A stretch of 64,000 nt of DNA from Haematobia irritans (Eukaryota > Arthropoda > Insecta > Diptera > Muscidae): contig NC_134397.1 in the NCBI RefSeq assembly GCF_050003625.1, positions 274,468,070-274,532,069 on the forward strand, written 5' to 3'. The translations under genes were made by a program, and so were the position numbers. Position 1 is the stretch's first letter, and every line of letters begins with the position of its first letter. Shown here piece after piece: positions 34,401 through 43,700 of this stretch. The notes under the pieces are model-generated. The model made no database searches and was not told the DNA's origin. It saw only the letters and a list, made by a program, of their open reading frames with translations.

Positions 34401-36649
34401 CCCCAACACATTTGACGGATGTGATATGGTATCGAAAATTTAGATCTACAAAGTGGTGCAGGGTATAATATAGTCGGCCCCGCCCGACTTTAGACTTTCA
34501 TTACTGGTTTTATATTCACATTTGAAGGCTTATTACACTCATACACTTTTGCCCTTGTTTGCGATAAAGTTCTGAAGTCATTTGGTGATTTAAATCGATA
34601 TTTTTATTAATTGGCGGCTAAATTTGAATCGAGATGAGTCGACATATTTGGCGGCGGAGTCGACTGCCAAAAAAGGGTCGGAAATTTGAATGAAATGTAA
34701 GTTTGATTGTAACATTGGAGTACAACTAATCTAATTATCTTTCGAATAACTTCAATTTGATTTTATAATGGATACTTGCCAGCCGCCGAATGCATAAATT
34801 AATATCGGCTTGGCCGTCAAGCCGCCGCCGCCGGAGTCAAAAATTTAGTGTCAGCTGCCGCCGACAAAAATGGGTCGGCTTCATTCTCTGGTCAGGGGTT
34901 ACAATACACACGTCAATTGGCCACTTGAACTGACAAAACGACTAAAATCACCACTGATCGATCTATTTTGTATCCATATCATATCTATTATGGTACCGAA
35001 TTTTGAACAACATTTTAGTGTATGATAAAAGTTTAGTTAACTTCCGCAATGAATTTATGGTGTCGAATTACAATGTAACAGAAGAAAAAGAAGAAGGGGT
35101 TTGTTTAATTATTTTAAATTTAAATTCCACCTTGATACGAATGGAATGTTTGACATTTAAATAATATTCTATGCTACACCTACAATTGTCATACATTATG
35201 GCAATTAACTGCAATATTTTAGACTATTGCTATACAGTGAAAACAAAAAAGTTTATGTATATTAGAGATGTCGAATGTTATTCTTTTTTAAACTACATTG
35301 TACACTAAAAAAAATACTGGTCCGAATAGGCAAATTCAATTTAAGGACAGACAATTAATTACACAACCTTACCGACAGTTTTCTTTAAAATATATAAATT
35401 TTAATGAAAATAAGGTTTATAACCTTTGCCTTAATTTTTTTCATTAAATTAAGGACAAGAATATTTAGAAGTTAGGTCTCCTTAAAACCGTATGTCTTAA
35501 GATGAAGATGAATTTTCCTTAAAATAAAGAAATACATTTTTGAATTAACAAAAATAATCGTTCAATTAATTGAGATACTGAATATTTAGATTAAAAATAA
35601 AAAAAAAGATTCAAATATAGACTAAAACTATTTTTAGGATTTTTCATCTTTGGTTTAAAGTTATTTTTTGAAATTGAGAAAACAGAAGTATCTGTTATAA
35701 TTTGGACTTTTTAAATTTGATATTTATTTGTATTATCAATTTTAATTTTAAAATCAATTTAATTTTATAGAGATTAGATTTTTGTAAAATTATCTATTTT
35801 TTTACAAAAAAATTGTCTTTTGGCTCGGAATCACTACCAAAATCTTTAATATTTTTGGATCCAAGTAAACTTTTCTTTGAGTTTGAATTGTTTAAACTAG
35901 TAAAGCTTCCTAATGCTAAATTTTTAGAAAATTTAATTTACCAAACTTTAAAAAACATTCTGCTGTTTTAGAAATTTCTCTTAGTATTTTAAAGTATTTT
36001 TTTTTGTATATGCATATAATTGATGTAATCATGTTTTGCTATTGTATTCACAACAAGGCAAGGGAAAACCGGTTATGATTTTCCCTCGTAAATGAAAAGA
36101 AAAAACTTAGTTGTATTTATGTTGTAACTAATCCAAAGGAAAATGATTTGTTCATGGCTTTGCGACATAACAAAGTGAGGGGGTCAATGATCGTGAAACC
36201 TACCTGAGGCTCAAGAAAGTTAAAATAAGGGAGGGAGAATAAAATAACACCGGTTGGCAGTTAGCTATCTCTGTATTGTAAGCACCTTTTGTTCTATTTC
36301 AAAGATGAGCCAACAGTTGGTTATTTTCCGTTCATTTCTATGTTTCAAACAAACAAAAAACGCTTTATTTCGATTCTATTGTTACTTGATGAGTTAATAA
36401 CTGTTTGTTAATATTTCAAAACGTCTTACCCAGTTTATAGGCAACGTCTTTTGTCGATTGTATGAATAACAAGTACAACATACATTAATACATCCAAACA
36501 TTTGTACGTGTTATTTTTTCAAAATTCACTGAGTTCACTGTGTTATTTTAAATAAATGATAACCTGAAATTCTTAAAAAAAATACTCACCTTTAATGCAT
36601 TGGCCAAGGCAATGAAAGCGATAAATAATCCCAATACTTTTTGACTCAT
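22469..36649 (-). CDS. GILT-like gamma-interferon-inducible lysosomal thiol reductase
   Basis: Coding exons on the minus strand are 36649-36590, 23304-23170, 23078-22719 and 22648-22469 (20 + 45 + 120 + 59 codons plus stop = 244 aa), all phase 0 with GT..AG borders. Exon 1 encodes only MSQKVLGLFIAFIALANALK, a signal peptide. Exon 2 holds the active-site region VYYESLCPDS, a CXXS form as found in many insect GILTs rather than the CXXC of mammals. Exon 3 holds the GILT signature CHHGPNECYGNKVHAC. The family reduces disulfides in acidic endosomes/lysosomes or is secreted; fly GILTs have been linked to bacterial defence (family knowledge). The last ~24 residues are hydrophobic, suggesting a membrane or lipid-anchored tail (inference). 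Length fits the family (~250 aa). Paralog identity (GILT1/2/3) is not resolved. Intron 1 is 13.3 kb and holds many repeats. Confidence 0.93.
23768..24562 (-). mobile_element. TIR element M, copy 2
   Basis: A reverse-orientation relative of 15858-16836. The left end reads CACTGTTAGAAAAATATGTTTTTCATATGTT-like sequence; the right end is the complement of CACCCTCAAAAAAAATCGCTTCT. The same CAAACATA/TATGTTTG words occur, with a (GAGA)n tract at 24032-24049 and a SINE-B body piece (GTATTACAGAAAAAGATGCG) at 24314-24365. Confidence 0.75.
24888..25010 (-). mobile_element. SINE-A fragment
   Basis: Starts GGTTAGGTTAG (complement of the SINE tail), then CTATCCAGTCCATTGTGAT and CAATGACAAGGGACCT, the SINE-A 3' half in reverse, diverged. 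Confidence 0.78.
25378..26035. repeat. CACG/CGTG-dense degenerate array with strand switches
   Basis: A dense run of TTCACGA, CTCACG and CGTGAAT words. From about 25390 to 25670 the CACGA sense dominates, from about 25685 to 25890 the complement CGTGA dominates, and from 25895 to 26035 the CACG sense returns. Local spacing is near 12-18 bp (for example GTGAATTTTATCGTGAACGTGAATTT-type words at 25790-25820). Open frames over it (for example 25768-26124, with RERE/FYRE strings) simply reflect the repeat. No terminal repeats were recognised. CACGTG-like cores could bind bHLH-type factors, but that is speculation. Confidence 0.8.
26775..27004. repeat. Perfect 2 x 115-bp tandem duplication
   Basis: Positions 26775-26889 repeat as 26890-27004, both beginning TATTTTTTCTTTGGGTGTAC and ending TTTTCAACTGCATTG. 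The copies look identical, so the duplication is recent (or an assembly artefact). Confidence 0.92.
27470..28530. other. Mixed dispersed repeats in the GILT intron
   Basis: TCTGCTAAAACAGCAGTCGG at 27478 recurs in altered form at about 28329 and as the complement near 38612, so it marks a dispersed element terminus. The block 27600-27850 (TCAACCCCAGGATCG, ACCAGTTCCAGTACTGG, GTTTGTCATTGGCGG) recurs, diverged, at 62159-62400. No gene. Confidence 0.55.
29848..30186 (+). mobile_element. tRNA-derived SINE-A, near full-length
   Basis: Head GGAGCCACTGTGGTGCAATGG and B box GGTTCGATTCC are intact. The body matches 11413-11764 with a small deletion around the GTGGTATCACAATGG region. The tail is CCTAACCTAACCAAACC. 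No clear target duplication was found. Confidence 0.92.
30688..30903. mobile_element. Possible small TIR MITE
   Basis: The left end ACACACAAAATATCAACTAA faces the right end complementary to ACACACAAAATTATAGTATA. The 216-bp interior is AT-rich, with several AATTTGTT words. Confidence 0.45.
31678..31756 (-). mobile_element. tRNA-like SINE head (SINE-C)
   Basis: Minus strand reads TGGCACCGTGGATCAGTGG, then GGGTCGTGGGTTCGATCCC, with A- and B-box spacing. The acceptor ends do not pair as in a tRNA, and the following body is not shared with SINE-A, so it is a separate SINE head. Confidence 0.65.
31868..32075 (+). mobile_element. SINE-B copy
   Basis: The tRNA-like head GGCTACATAACTCAGTGG carries B box GGTTCGATTCTC, then body words GTATTACAGAAAAAGGTGC and CTTCGTGGAAGTGAG shared with 16315-16500 (minus) and part of 24314-24365. 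Confidence 0.75.
32076..33229. other. Gene-free part of the GILT intron
   Basis: No supported gene. The block 32080-32240 shares loose wording (ATCACAAAAAGTATA, TTCGTTT) with 31380-31550, suggesting related old repeats. CCCAGCAAACAAAAATG at about 33183 resembles the element K terminus. Confidence 0.45.
33230..33405 (+). mobile_element. 5'-truncated SINE-A with perfect 11-bp duplication
   Basis: Begins within the SINE body (GTTTCATTGCAATGTGG) and ends in a short CCTAACCT tail. ATGTTCTTTAC flanks it on both sides (33219-33229 and 33406-33416). The perfect duplication implies a recent target-primed insertion. Confidence 0.93.
33451..34499 (+). repeat. R1 repeat, copy c (longest uninterrupted copy)
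   Basis: Opens ATACCCTTCACCACTACTGTGGTACAGGGTAT (a hairpin), has a (GTCT)n tract at 33588-33624 and repeated GATATAGCTCCCATATATA phrases, and closes GGGTATAATATAGTCGGCCCCGCCCGACTTT. This shows what the ends of copies a and b should look like. The frames at 33585-33912 over it are not genes. Confidence 0.8.
34500..36589. other. Gene-free 5' part of the GILT intron
   Basis: A small GC-rich block at 34620-34880 has repeated GGCGGCGGAGTCGAC / GCCGCCGCCGGAGTC words. ACACTAAAAAAAATACT at 35304 may face AGTATTTTTTTTTGT at about 35990-36006 as a 700-bp MITE; weak. Otherwise AT-rich. Confidence 0.45.
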
Positions 36650-37416
36650 GATAATTGAAAGATTTCTACTGTTTCAACACTTTTTGGTTAGAGCAAAATT
36701 AATAAAAGAAAAGCAACACTAATTAAATAAATAGACAGACTTTTGGAAATCTTCCGATATATCTTACCACTCAATTTGATGTTTGAAACCCGACTGTTGG
36801 CTTAAACTCTTTACTTATTTATGGCTCATATAATAAGGCGAAGAGAGTGTAAGAGAGTCGTCACTTGACAACATTTGGGATGGGCTGCCTAGTGTAATAA
36901 AAACAAGTTTTCAATTCATAGATATACGAGAGAATTAAACCAATATCTCAGTCAATTAACATTTGAGAGCTCTCCTCATACTAAAAACAGTTCTCTTACA
37001 TTTGTTATGGAAGAGTAATGGAAATATGAAAATTAAGTCGAGGGGACACATTGATTAATTCTTTAATATAAATAAAACTTATAAAGCTAAAAGCAATGAT
37101 AGTATTATATTAAGAATATGAAATAAAAAAAAAAAATTTAATTAAATACCGTAGACGTTTAATTTGAGAAAAAAAAAATTTTCAGATCACTTAGGTCCTT
37201 GCAAGCATTTTTGGTAATTATTAATTTAAAATCTGTTTTACACATTACGATTGAGCTAAATGTGAATAAAACTAATTTAAAATAGGGAAATCGAAATTGG
37301 ATACAAAATACGTTTTTACAATTCAATACTAACTAGCATGAGCAAAGGGTGGGGCAACACAGACAGCCGCCCCCTCCCCTAGACCCGAACATAAATTTAT
37401 ATATTTTTTCTTCTTA
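36650..37416 (-). promoter_or_regulatory. Upstream region of the GILT gene
   Basis: Minus-strand sequence upstream of the ATG at 36649. A TATA-like CCATAAATAAG lies near 36816-36826 on the minus strand, about 170 bp from the ATG. A core promoter there is plausible but unproven, and the transcription start is not visible. Confidence 0.3.
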
Positions 37417-38081
37417 AAGGCCGGTATGCACCTCTAGCGAAAAGTTTCATTCCCATAAGAAATGCATTGCTATTTATGCTAACGAAATTTTCGGTAGCGT
37501 TCAATTTCGTAAGCTGGTACGCACCTCTAATGAAAATAACAGGGTTGTCAAAAGCATATTTTGGCAGCAAACATTTAATTTATTACAATCATTGTGTGCG
37601 TACAAGTTTTAAAAGGTCTGTAAATAATAAACAATTTATTTGAGGAATATTTGGAACATATATTAACAATTTTTAAAAGCGATTAGCTGATTTAAAATTT
37701 GTTGTACACAGCCCTGTTTTTTTGTTGTAGACTTAAATAAATTTTCGGTAGCAAAAATTTATTTAAGTCTACAACAAAAAAACAGGGCTGTGTACACAAA
37801 TTTTAAACCAGCTAATCGTTTTTAAAAATTGTTAATATATGTTCCAAATATTCCTCAAATAAATTGTTTATTATTTACAGACCTTTTAAAACTTTTACGC
37901 ACACAATGATTGTAATAAATTACATGTTTGCTGCCAAAATATGCTTTTAACAACCCTGTTATTTTCATTAGAGGTGCGTACCAGCTTGCGAAATTGAACG
38001 CTACCGAAAATTTCGTTAGCATAAATAGCAATGCATTTCTTATGGGAGTGAAATTTTTCGGTAGAGGTGCATACCGGCCTT
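37417..38081. mobile_element. Palindromic (foldback) element F, complete copy
   Basis: 665 bp flanked by TA (37415-37416 and 38082-38083). Two arms of about 325 bp are near-perfect inverted repeats meeting near 37740-37760, from AAGGCCGGTATGCACCTCT to its complement. The whole element can form one giant hairpin. The TA duplication suggests Tc1/mariner-type mobilisation. Related copies are at 57862-58992 and 62834-63198. Frames within it are palindrome artefacts. Confidence 0.93.
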
Positions 38082-38153
38082 TAATGCTAATTCAATTTAT
38101 TGTGGAAAATTTTCGAAATTTAATATACACATTTTTCTTTGGTTTTCTTTTTT

Positions 38154-38390
38154 AAGGTGGGTACTATGTTCGGTTTTCGAGTTGAAAATCACTTTATTTT
38201 CGCGATTACTTTTCCTGAAATAATCAAAATTATAAATTAAAACCAAAATATTCCTGTAAATTCTTGCCGAAATCCAGGGGAGCAAGAAACTGCGCATCAA
38301 TTGAATTAATTTATCTGCTTCATCTTGAACTGTTTTAATAAAGTAACCGCGAAAATTTCCAATCGAAAAGCGAACATAGTACTTACCTTT
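38154..38390. mobile_element. TIR MITE H
   Basis: Left AAGGTGGGTACTATGTTCGG and right complement of AAGGTAAGTACTATGTTCGC extend as imperfect inverted arms of about 55 bp, through TTTTCGCG. The same terminus occurs near 13326, 63758 and 63957. Confidence 0.82.
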
Positions 38391-38849
38391 ACTTGAAAAG
38401 GGATAAAATCGTAATGATTCAATGCAATTTCAATGTCATATTTGTGCAAATTGTCAATGTTTTATGGCTGAAATTAATGTAAACAAAATGTTTGCCGATC
38501 GCATTAGGTGGTTTTAAGAAAATTATACTCCAGAAATATACGAAAAACTATTTTTGTTGAAAATAATTGGGGTAACAAAACAAACAAAATGTAACAGAAA
38601 ACACCGACTGCTGTTTTAAGCAGACTGCTTTCCATGCCTAAAATTGTAAAACTACACTCATATTTGTTTCAGTAACATTTAAATATGTAAGGGTAATCAA
38701 TAATAATACATACACTTTGAATCATTCCATGGGGAATTGAAACTAATTGTATCCAATTTTTCTTATTCGTTTGTGTTTGTATGTCTCCATTGAGAATTTA
38801 AATTTTGCATCATTTCGAATTGATTCAAACGTTCTTCGAATTGAATCTT
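38391..38849. other. Gene-free stretch
   Basis: Holds a CCGACTGCTGTTTTAAGCAGA word near 38612 matching the dispersed terminus at 27478 in reverse. No gene seen. Confidence 0.45.
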
Positions 38850-39700
38850 CAAAATACCTTCCGAAGAAGTGCAGATGTTGGCCACATTATAAGTTAAGTC
38901 CGACAATGCAGTCAATCCTGCTGCTTGTTAATGTGATTGATAACACATTTATCGAATATTTAGCCATCGCCGACAATTCGTATCGATTGGCCACACTGTA
39001 AGATTCTGTTCAAATACTGACATTCCGTCCGGAAAATCCTATAGTCTGGACGGCGCATAATGCGCCTAATGCGCTTTACAGACTATCAGTTATTCCGGAC
39101 GGCAGTGCTCTTGTCGAACATATACCATATATTGTGCACATTATTTGTCCGAAGTCCGAAGGCATAATCGATACTGCTGCATGTTTATGGGATCGATAAC
39201 ACATTTACGATTATTTAATCATCGCCGGCAAGTCGCATCGGTTCGACACACTGTAAGATTCTTAACAAACACCGACATTCCGTCCGGAATAACTGATAGG
39301 AAAAGTTTATTTCCGGCATTCCAAACACTGCTTTTTGAATTGCTTAGGCATTAGTTGTTTTCGTAGCTAAAATGTTTGGTGTAGTTCTTGGGAAGAAATC
39401 GTATTCCTCTCATTTTGTCCATCGCTTCCACCAATAATATTGGTATTGTTACCATTATCTTCGTCCACAAATTCAACACCTCCAAATTGAACTTCCATGT
39501 CTTTAGCTTGAAGAGCACTTTTTCTGCTACGACGTCGACTCTGCGATTGGAGACGGAATGCCGGTGTTTGTGAAGAATCTTACAGTGTGGCTGAACGCTA
39601 AGAATTGTCGGAGGTAAGTAAAATATCGGTAAATGTGTTATCGATTCCATTAATAAGCTGCAGAATCGATTATGTCTTCGACGCATTAAGCGAGCCATCC
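38850..39700. repeat. Diverged element G units
   Basis: Three units related to 21715-22143 occur: about 38860-39030 and 39085-39300 in one sense, and about 39545-39690 in the other. Marks are TAATGCGCTTTACAGACTATCAGTTATTCCGG at 39067, ACATTCCGTCCGGAATAACTGATAG near 39277-39300 and ATCGATAACACATTTA. The minus-strand 143-codon frame at 39351-39782 overlaps these units and is not credited. Confidence 0.75.
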
Positions 39701-40163
39701 TTTGAAGATATTCTTTTAAGCAATTCCGATCTAACAGCCTGTTTCTGCATGTCGAACGAGCTATCGATCGACTGAAATGCATAATGCCCCAATAAACACA
39801 AACGTTTGAAAAATACTAAAATGCAATAATTTTTCAAACATTTTTTCAAAGGATTAGGGTAATATTCAAGTTGAGAAATTGTTGAGAAAATCGCGTTCTC
39901 AACAAAAAACAGACATTACCCTCAACAGTGAAATTCAACACATTAGCAATAATATCTCAAGTGTTATCCTCAAATTGAAATACATCGCTACTCAAAAATT
40001 TGTCAAACAATTTTCGATGCGAGTCAAATTCAAAATTAACATCGTTGCAAATACTTTTCAACCTAAATTTGTATGAATGATATCCCCACTTCAAATTGAA
40101 AGTCAAAGCCAAAATTCTATGAATTTTCTATAATTTATTCATTTTCTTCAAAATAAAATATAT

Positions 40164-40766
40164 TGTTACGTTTTTATATTTAGGCGTTTTTAATTACCCG
40201 ACAATTAAAACACAGTTCTTTTAAATAACGACAATCTACAATTTATTTACTATGACTTCACACTTTACAATTCGTTCACACTGAAGTTATTCGTTTGACG
40301 CTTTAATTAAGACTGACTCGTTAGCAGCATGCGAGCGCTTTTATATATGACGGTGTGGCAATACGAGAACATTCTGGTAGCACTACAATATTCTGGCAAC
40401 GCCAGAACATTCTTAGACAATGCTAGAAGGATCTACGACCATTAAGTTGTTCGTCTGGTGGCTGCCAAACACATACACACTCACATAGATATATGCTCGC
40501 ATTACTACAACAACAATGACAATAGACAATGAGATGAAATGAGAAAGCAAAATAACAAAGCAAAGGGGTTGTTATTCTATGAGAGAGTAAGAACTAACAT
40601 TTCGGTAAGCAAACAAAAGAACATAAAAGAAATTCAGGAAAATACTAGAAAATGAATAGATGATTCCAACAAGTGATAGCGAAATTTTATCGTTACAATT
40701 TTAAATTTTAAATTAACGGAAACTAATTTAAATAAACTTATATCTATAATTATCAAATTCGTAACA
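40164..40766 (-). repeat. 3' LTR of the Gypsy element
   Basis: 603 bp with TG..CA-type ends. On the minus strand it has a TATATAAAAG box (about 40339-40348) and an AATAAA signal (40242-40247). A purine-rich tract, GCGGGAGGCAG, directly adjoins its upstream border and is the likely plus-strand primer. Confidence 0.93.
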
Positions 40767-40777
40767 CTGCCTCCCGC

Positions 40778-43700
40778 TTAAGCCTGTTCGTCCCGAACAG
40801 GCACAGAACCTGTTCCGTAAGGAGCCAATCGTTCCAGATGTACAACTTTCATCTTTGATCTAGGGCTGTCGTCCTTCTGAATCCGGTATACAACATCATT
40901 GATCTTCTTGATGACCTTGTATGGGCCTTCCCACTGTGTTTGCAGTTTAGGACACAATCCTTTCTTTCGTTGCGGGTTAAATAGCAGAACCAATTCTTCT
41001 TCTTGGAAGCCCTCAGTATTTACAGCACGATCGTATCTCGCCTTCATTCTGTTGCTGACCATTTTTATTTTGTTGCGCACTGATTCGTGAACTTCACCGA
41101 AAGTGTTTGGGATGTCGTTTCTGTTTTCTTCCATGGCGAGCTCATTAGGTTTAGCACCGAATATCAGATCACCAGGCAACTTCAACTCAGTTCCGAATAG
41201 AACATTGGCAGGTGTTCGAGAGGTGGAATCATGAATGGCAGATCTATACGACAGCAAAAACTTTGGTATATGCTCGTCCCAGTCCCTCTGGCCGTTGTCC
41301 ACTACTTTTCGAAGATGTTCCTCCAGAGTGCGATTAAACCTTTCTACCATGCCATCGGATTGCGGATGTAATGGTGTAGTCCTCGTTTTCTTGATACCAA
41401 GGGATTCACACATCTCTTTGAATATGGCCGATTCAAAATTTCTTCCCTGGTCTGAGTGAATCTCGGACGGCACACCGTAGCGACATATCCAGTTTTTGTT
41501 GACAACATCCACAATCGTTTTTGCTTCTTGGTTTGGAATTGCATACACCTCCGGCCATTTGCTGAAGTAATCCATGACCACAAGGACATAACGGTTTCCA
41601 GAATCACTTACTGGGAAAGGGCCTGCCACGTCCATTGCTATTCTTTCAAACGGGGCTCCTGGTCTATATTCTTGCATAGGACCTCGACTTTTCCTTGTTG
41701 GACCTTTCGCCTTCATGCACTTCTCGCAATTGGCTACCCATTCAGCAATTGATTTCTGGCATCCAACCCAGTAGAATCGTTGCTTCACTTTCTCGGCGGT
41801 TTTGGTTATTCCCAGATGACCTCCACTGGGACCATTATGGAACTCCGCCAAAACATCTCTTATTTTGGAATCTGGAACGATGATCAAATTTCGGCTGCTC
41901 TTGCCATCTTCGCTTTCCCATTTACGTTGCAGGGATCCATTGACTAGAACTAAACTATCCCATTGAGCCCAGTATGATTTCATAAGTGGACTTTCGGCTG
42001 CGATGTCTTTCTTACTGGGCTTCTTGTTCTCTTCCTTTGCCGAAATAATTTTGTTCAAAATGGGATCTTTACGCTGTTCTGTTGGCCAGTCCACTCCAGA
42101 TTCGACGTGTAACAGCCGAATATCAACAATCTCCTCCTTGTGTTCAGCCTTCGAGCAGTGCTTGCATTCTATACTGCAAGGTCGACGTGACAAAGCGTCA
42201 GCGTTACCGTGTTTTCCACCTTTTCTATGCTCGACACTGAAATCATAGCTTTGGAGCCTCTCGATCCAACGTGCCAGTTGAGCTTCCGGATTCTTGAATT
42301 GGAGCAACCATCGTAGAGCTGAGTGATCAGTCCTGAGCAAGAAGTGTTGTCCATACAAATATTTATGATAATGTTTTACACTCTCTATGACGGCTAGCAG
42401 CTCTCGTCGCGTTACACAGTAGTTCTTTTCGGGCTTGGACAACGTTCGGCTGAAATATCCGATGACCTTCTCCTTGCCGTCTATCTGTTGGGATAGCACA
42501 CCTCCAATACCATGCGCGCTAGCATCTGTATCCAAAACAAATTTTTCGCCCGGAATAGGATACGCTAGAACAGGAGCTGAACATAAAAGTTCTTTTAAAT
42601 GTTGGAATGAATCCTCCTGTTCGTCGCTCCACTGGAACTTCTGACCTTTTTGCGTCAATTTGTGGAGACTAGCGGCGATGCTGGCGAAGTTTGGGACGAA
42701 TCGTCGGTAATATGTACATAACCCAAGGAAACTTCTTAATTCGTGGAGATTTCGGGGTCGTGGCCAATCTCTGACAGCTTGGATTTTGTCTTCATCGGTG
42801 GATATGCCCTCTGCAGTCACATGATGACCCAGGTATTTAACTTCCCGCTGGAAAAGGGAGCATTTCTTTGCGTTAAGGCGTAGACCAGCGGCTGACAATT
42901 GCTGGATAACGTCTTTCAAGTTCTTAAGGTGCTCGTCAAATGTTTTGCCCATCACTATGATGTCATCCAAGTATATCAAGCACGATTTCCAGTGCAACCC
43001 CTTCAGTACCCGCTCCATCAATCTTTCGAAGGTAGCCGGAGCGTTGCAGAGCCCGAACGGCATTACATTGAATTGCCAGAGACCGCCATTAACGCCAAAA
43101 GCCGTATTTTCCTTGTCTTTCTCGGCGATCTCTACTTGCCAATATCCACTCTGCAAATCGAGCGTAGAAAACCATGTTGTTCCGGCTAGTGTGTCCAACG
43201 TGTCATCAATGCGTGGAAGCGGATAACTGTCCTTTTTGGTGACATCATTCAGTTTTCTGTAGTCCACGCAGAATCGGGTACTTCCATCTTTCTTTTTGAC
43301 CAGCACAACTGGGGAACACCAAGGACTTGATGACGGCTCGATCACACCACTCTCCGCCATTTCCTTTATGAGCTTTTGAACTTCGTCTCTTTTTGCAAGG
43401 GGAACACTTCGAGGTGCCTGTTTTATGGGCCTTTCTTCTGCGGTTTTAATTTCATGTTTCACTACAGATGTTCTTCCTTGATTTCCCTTTTCAGAAGCAA
43501 AAGCAGAGGCGTTTTTCCACAACAATTGCTTGGCTTTATTTCTCTCTGACGGCGATAGATGACGTGTCCAAGCCTCGACATACGCTTCTAGATGTTTTCT
43601 CACTGCTCCATGTGTCTTTGATGAGTTGCCTTCCAAATTGACTATTGCCTCGGCTGGTGTACATTTGCCAATGTCAGAAAATTTTACAATTTGCTCGTGA

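Larger units (their letters stand above)
23305..36589 (-). other. 13.3-kb first intron of the GILT gene
   Basis: Donor GTGAGT at 36589-36584 and an acceptor ending ATTTACAG next to 23304 bound the intron. The other two coding introns are 91 and 70 bp. The excess is almost wholly repeats (elements listed separately) plus AT-rich filler at 26036-26774, 28531-29847 and 30187-30687. No nested gene was supported. Confidence 0.88.

Noticed and set aside
34620..34880. CpG-island-like promoter
   Set aside because: The GC-rich words are repeated GGCGGCGGAGTC units inside an intron with no exon nearby; more likely an old repeat.
39351..39782. 143-codon minus-strand frame
   Set aside because: Overlaps diverged element G units, which have a non-coding repeat origin.
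42899..43226. Plus-strand frames across pol
   Set aside because: Antisense shadows of the reverse transcriptase frame.
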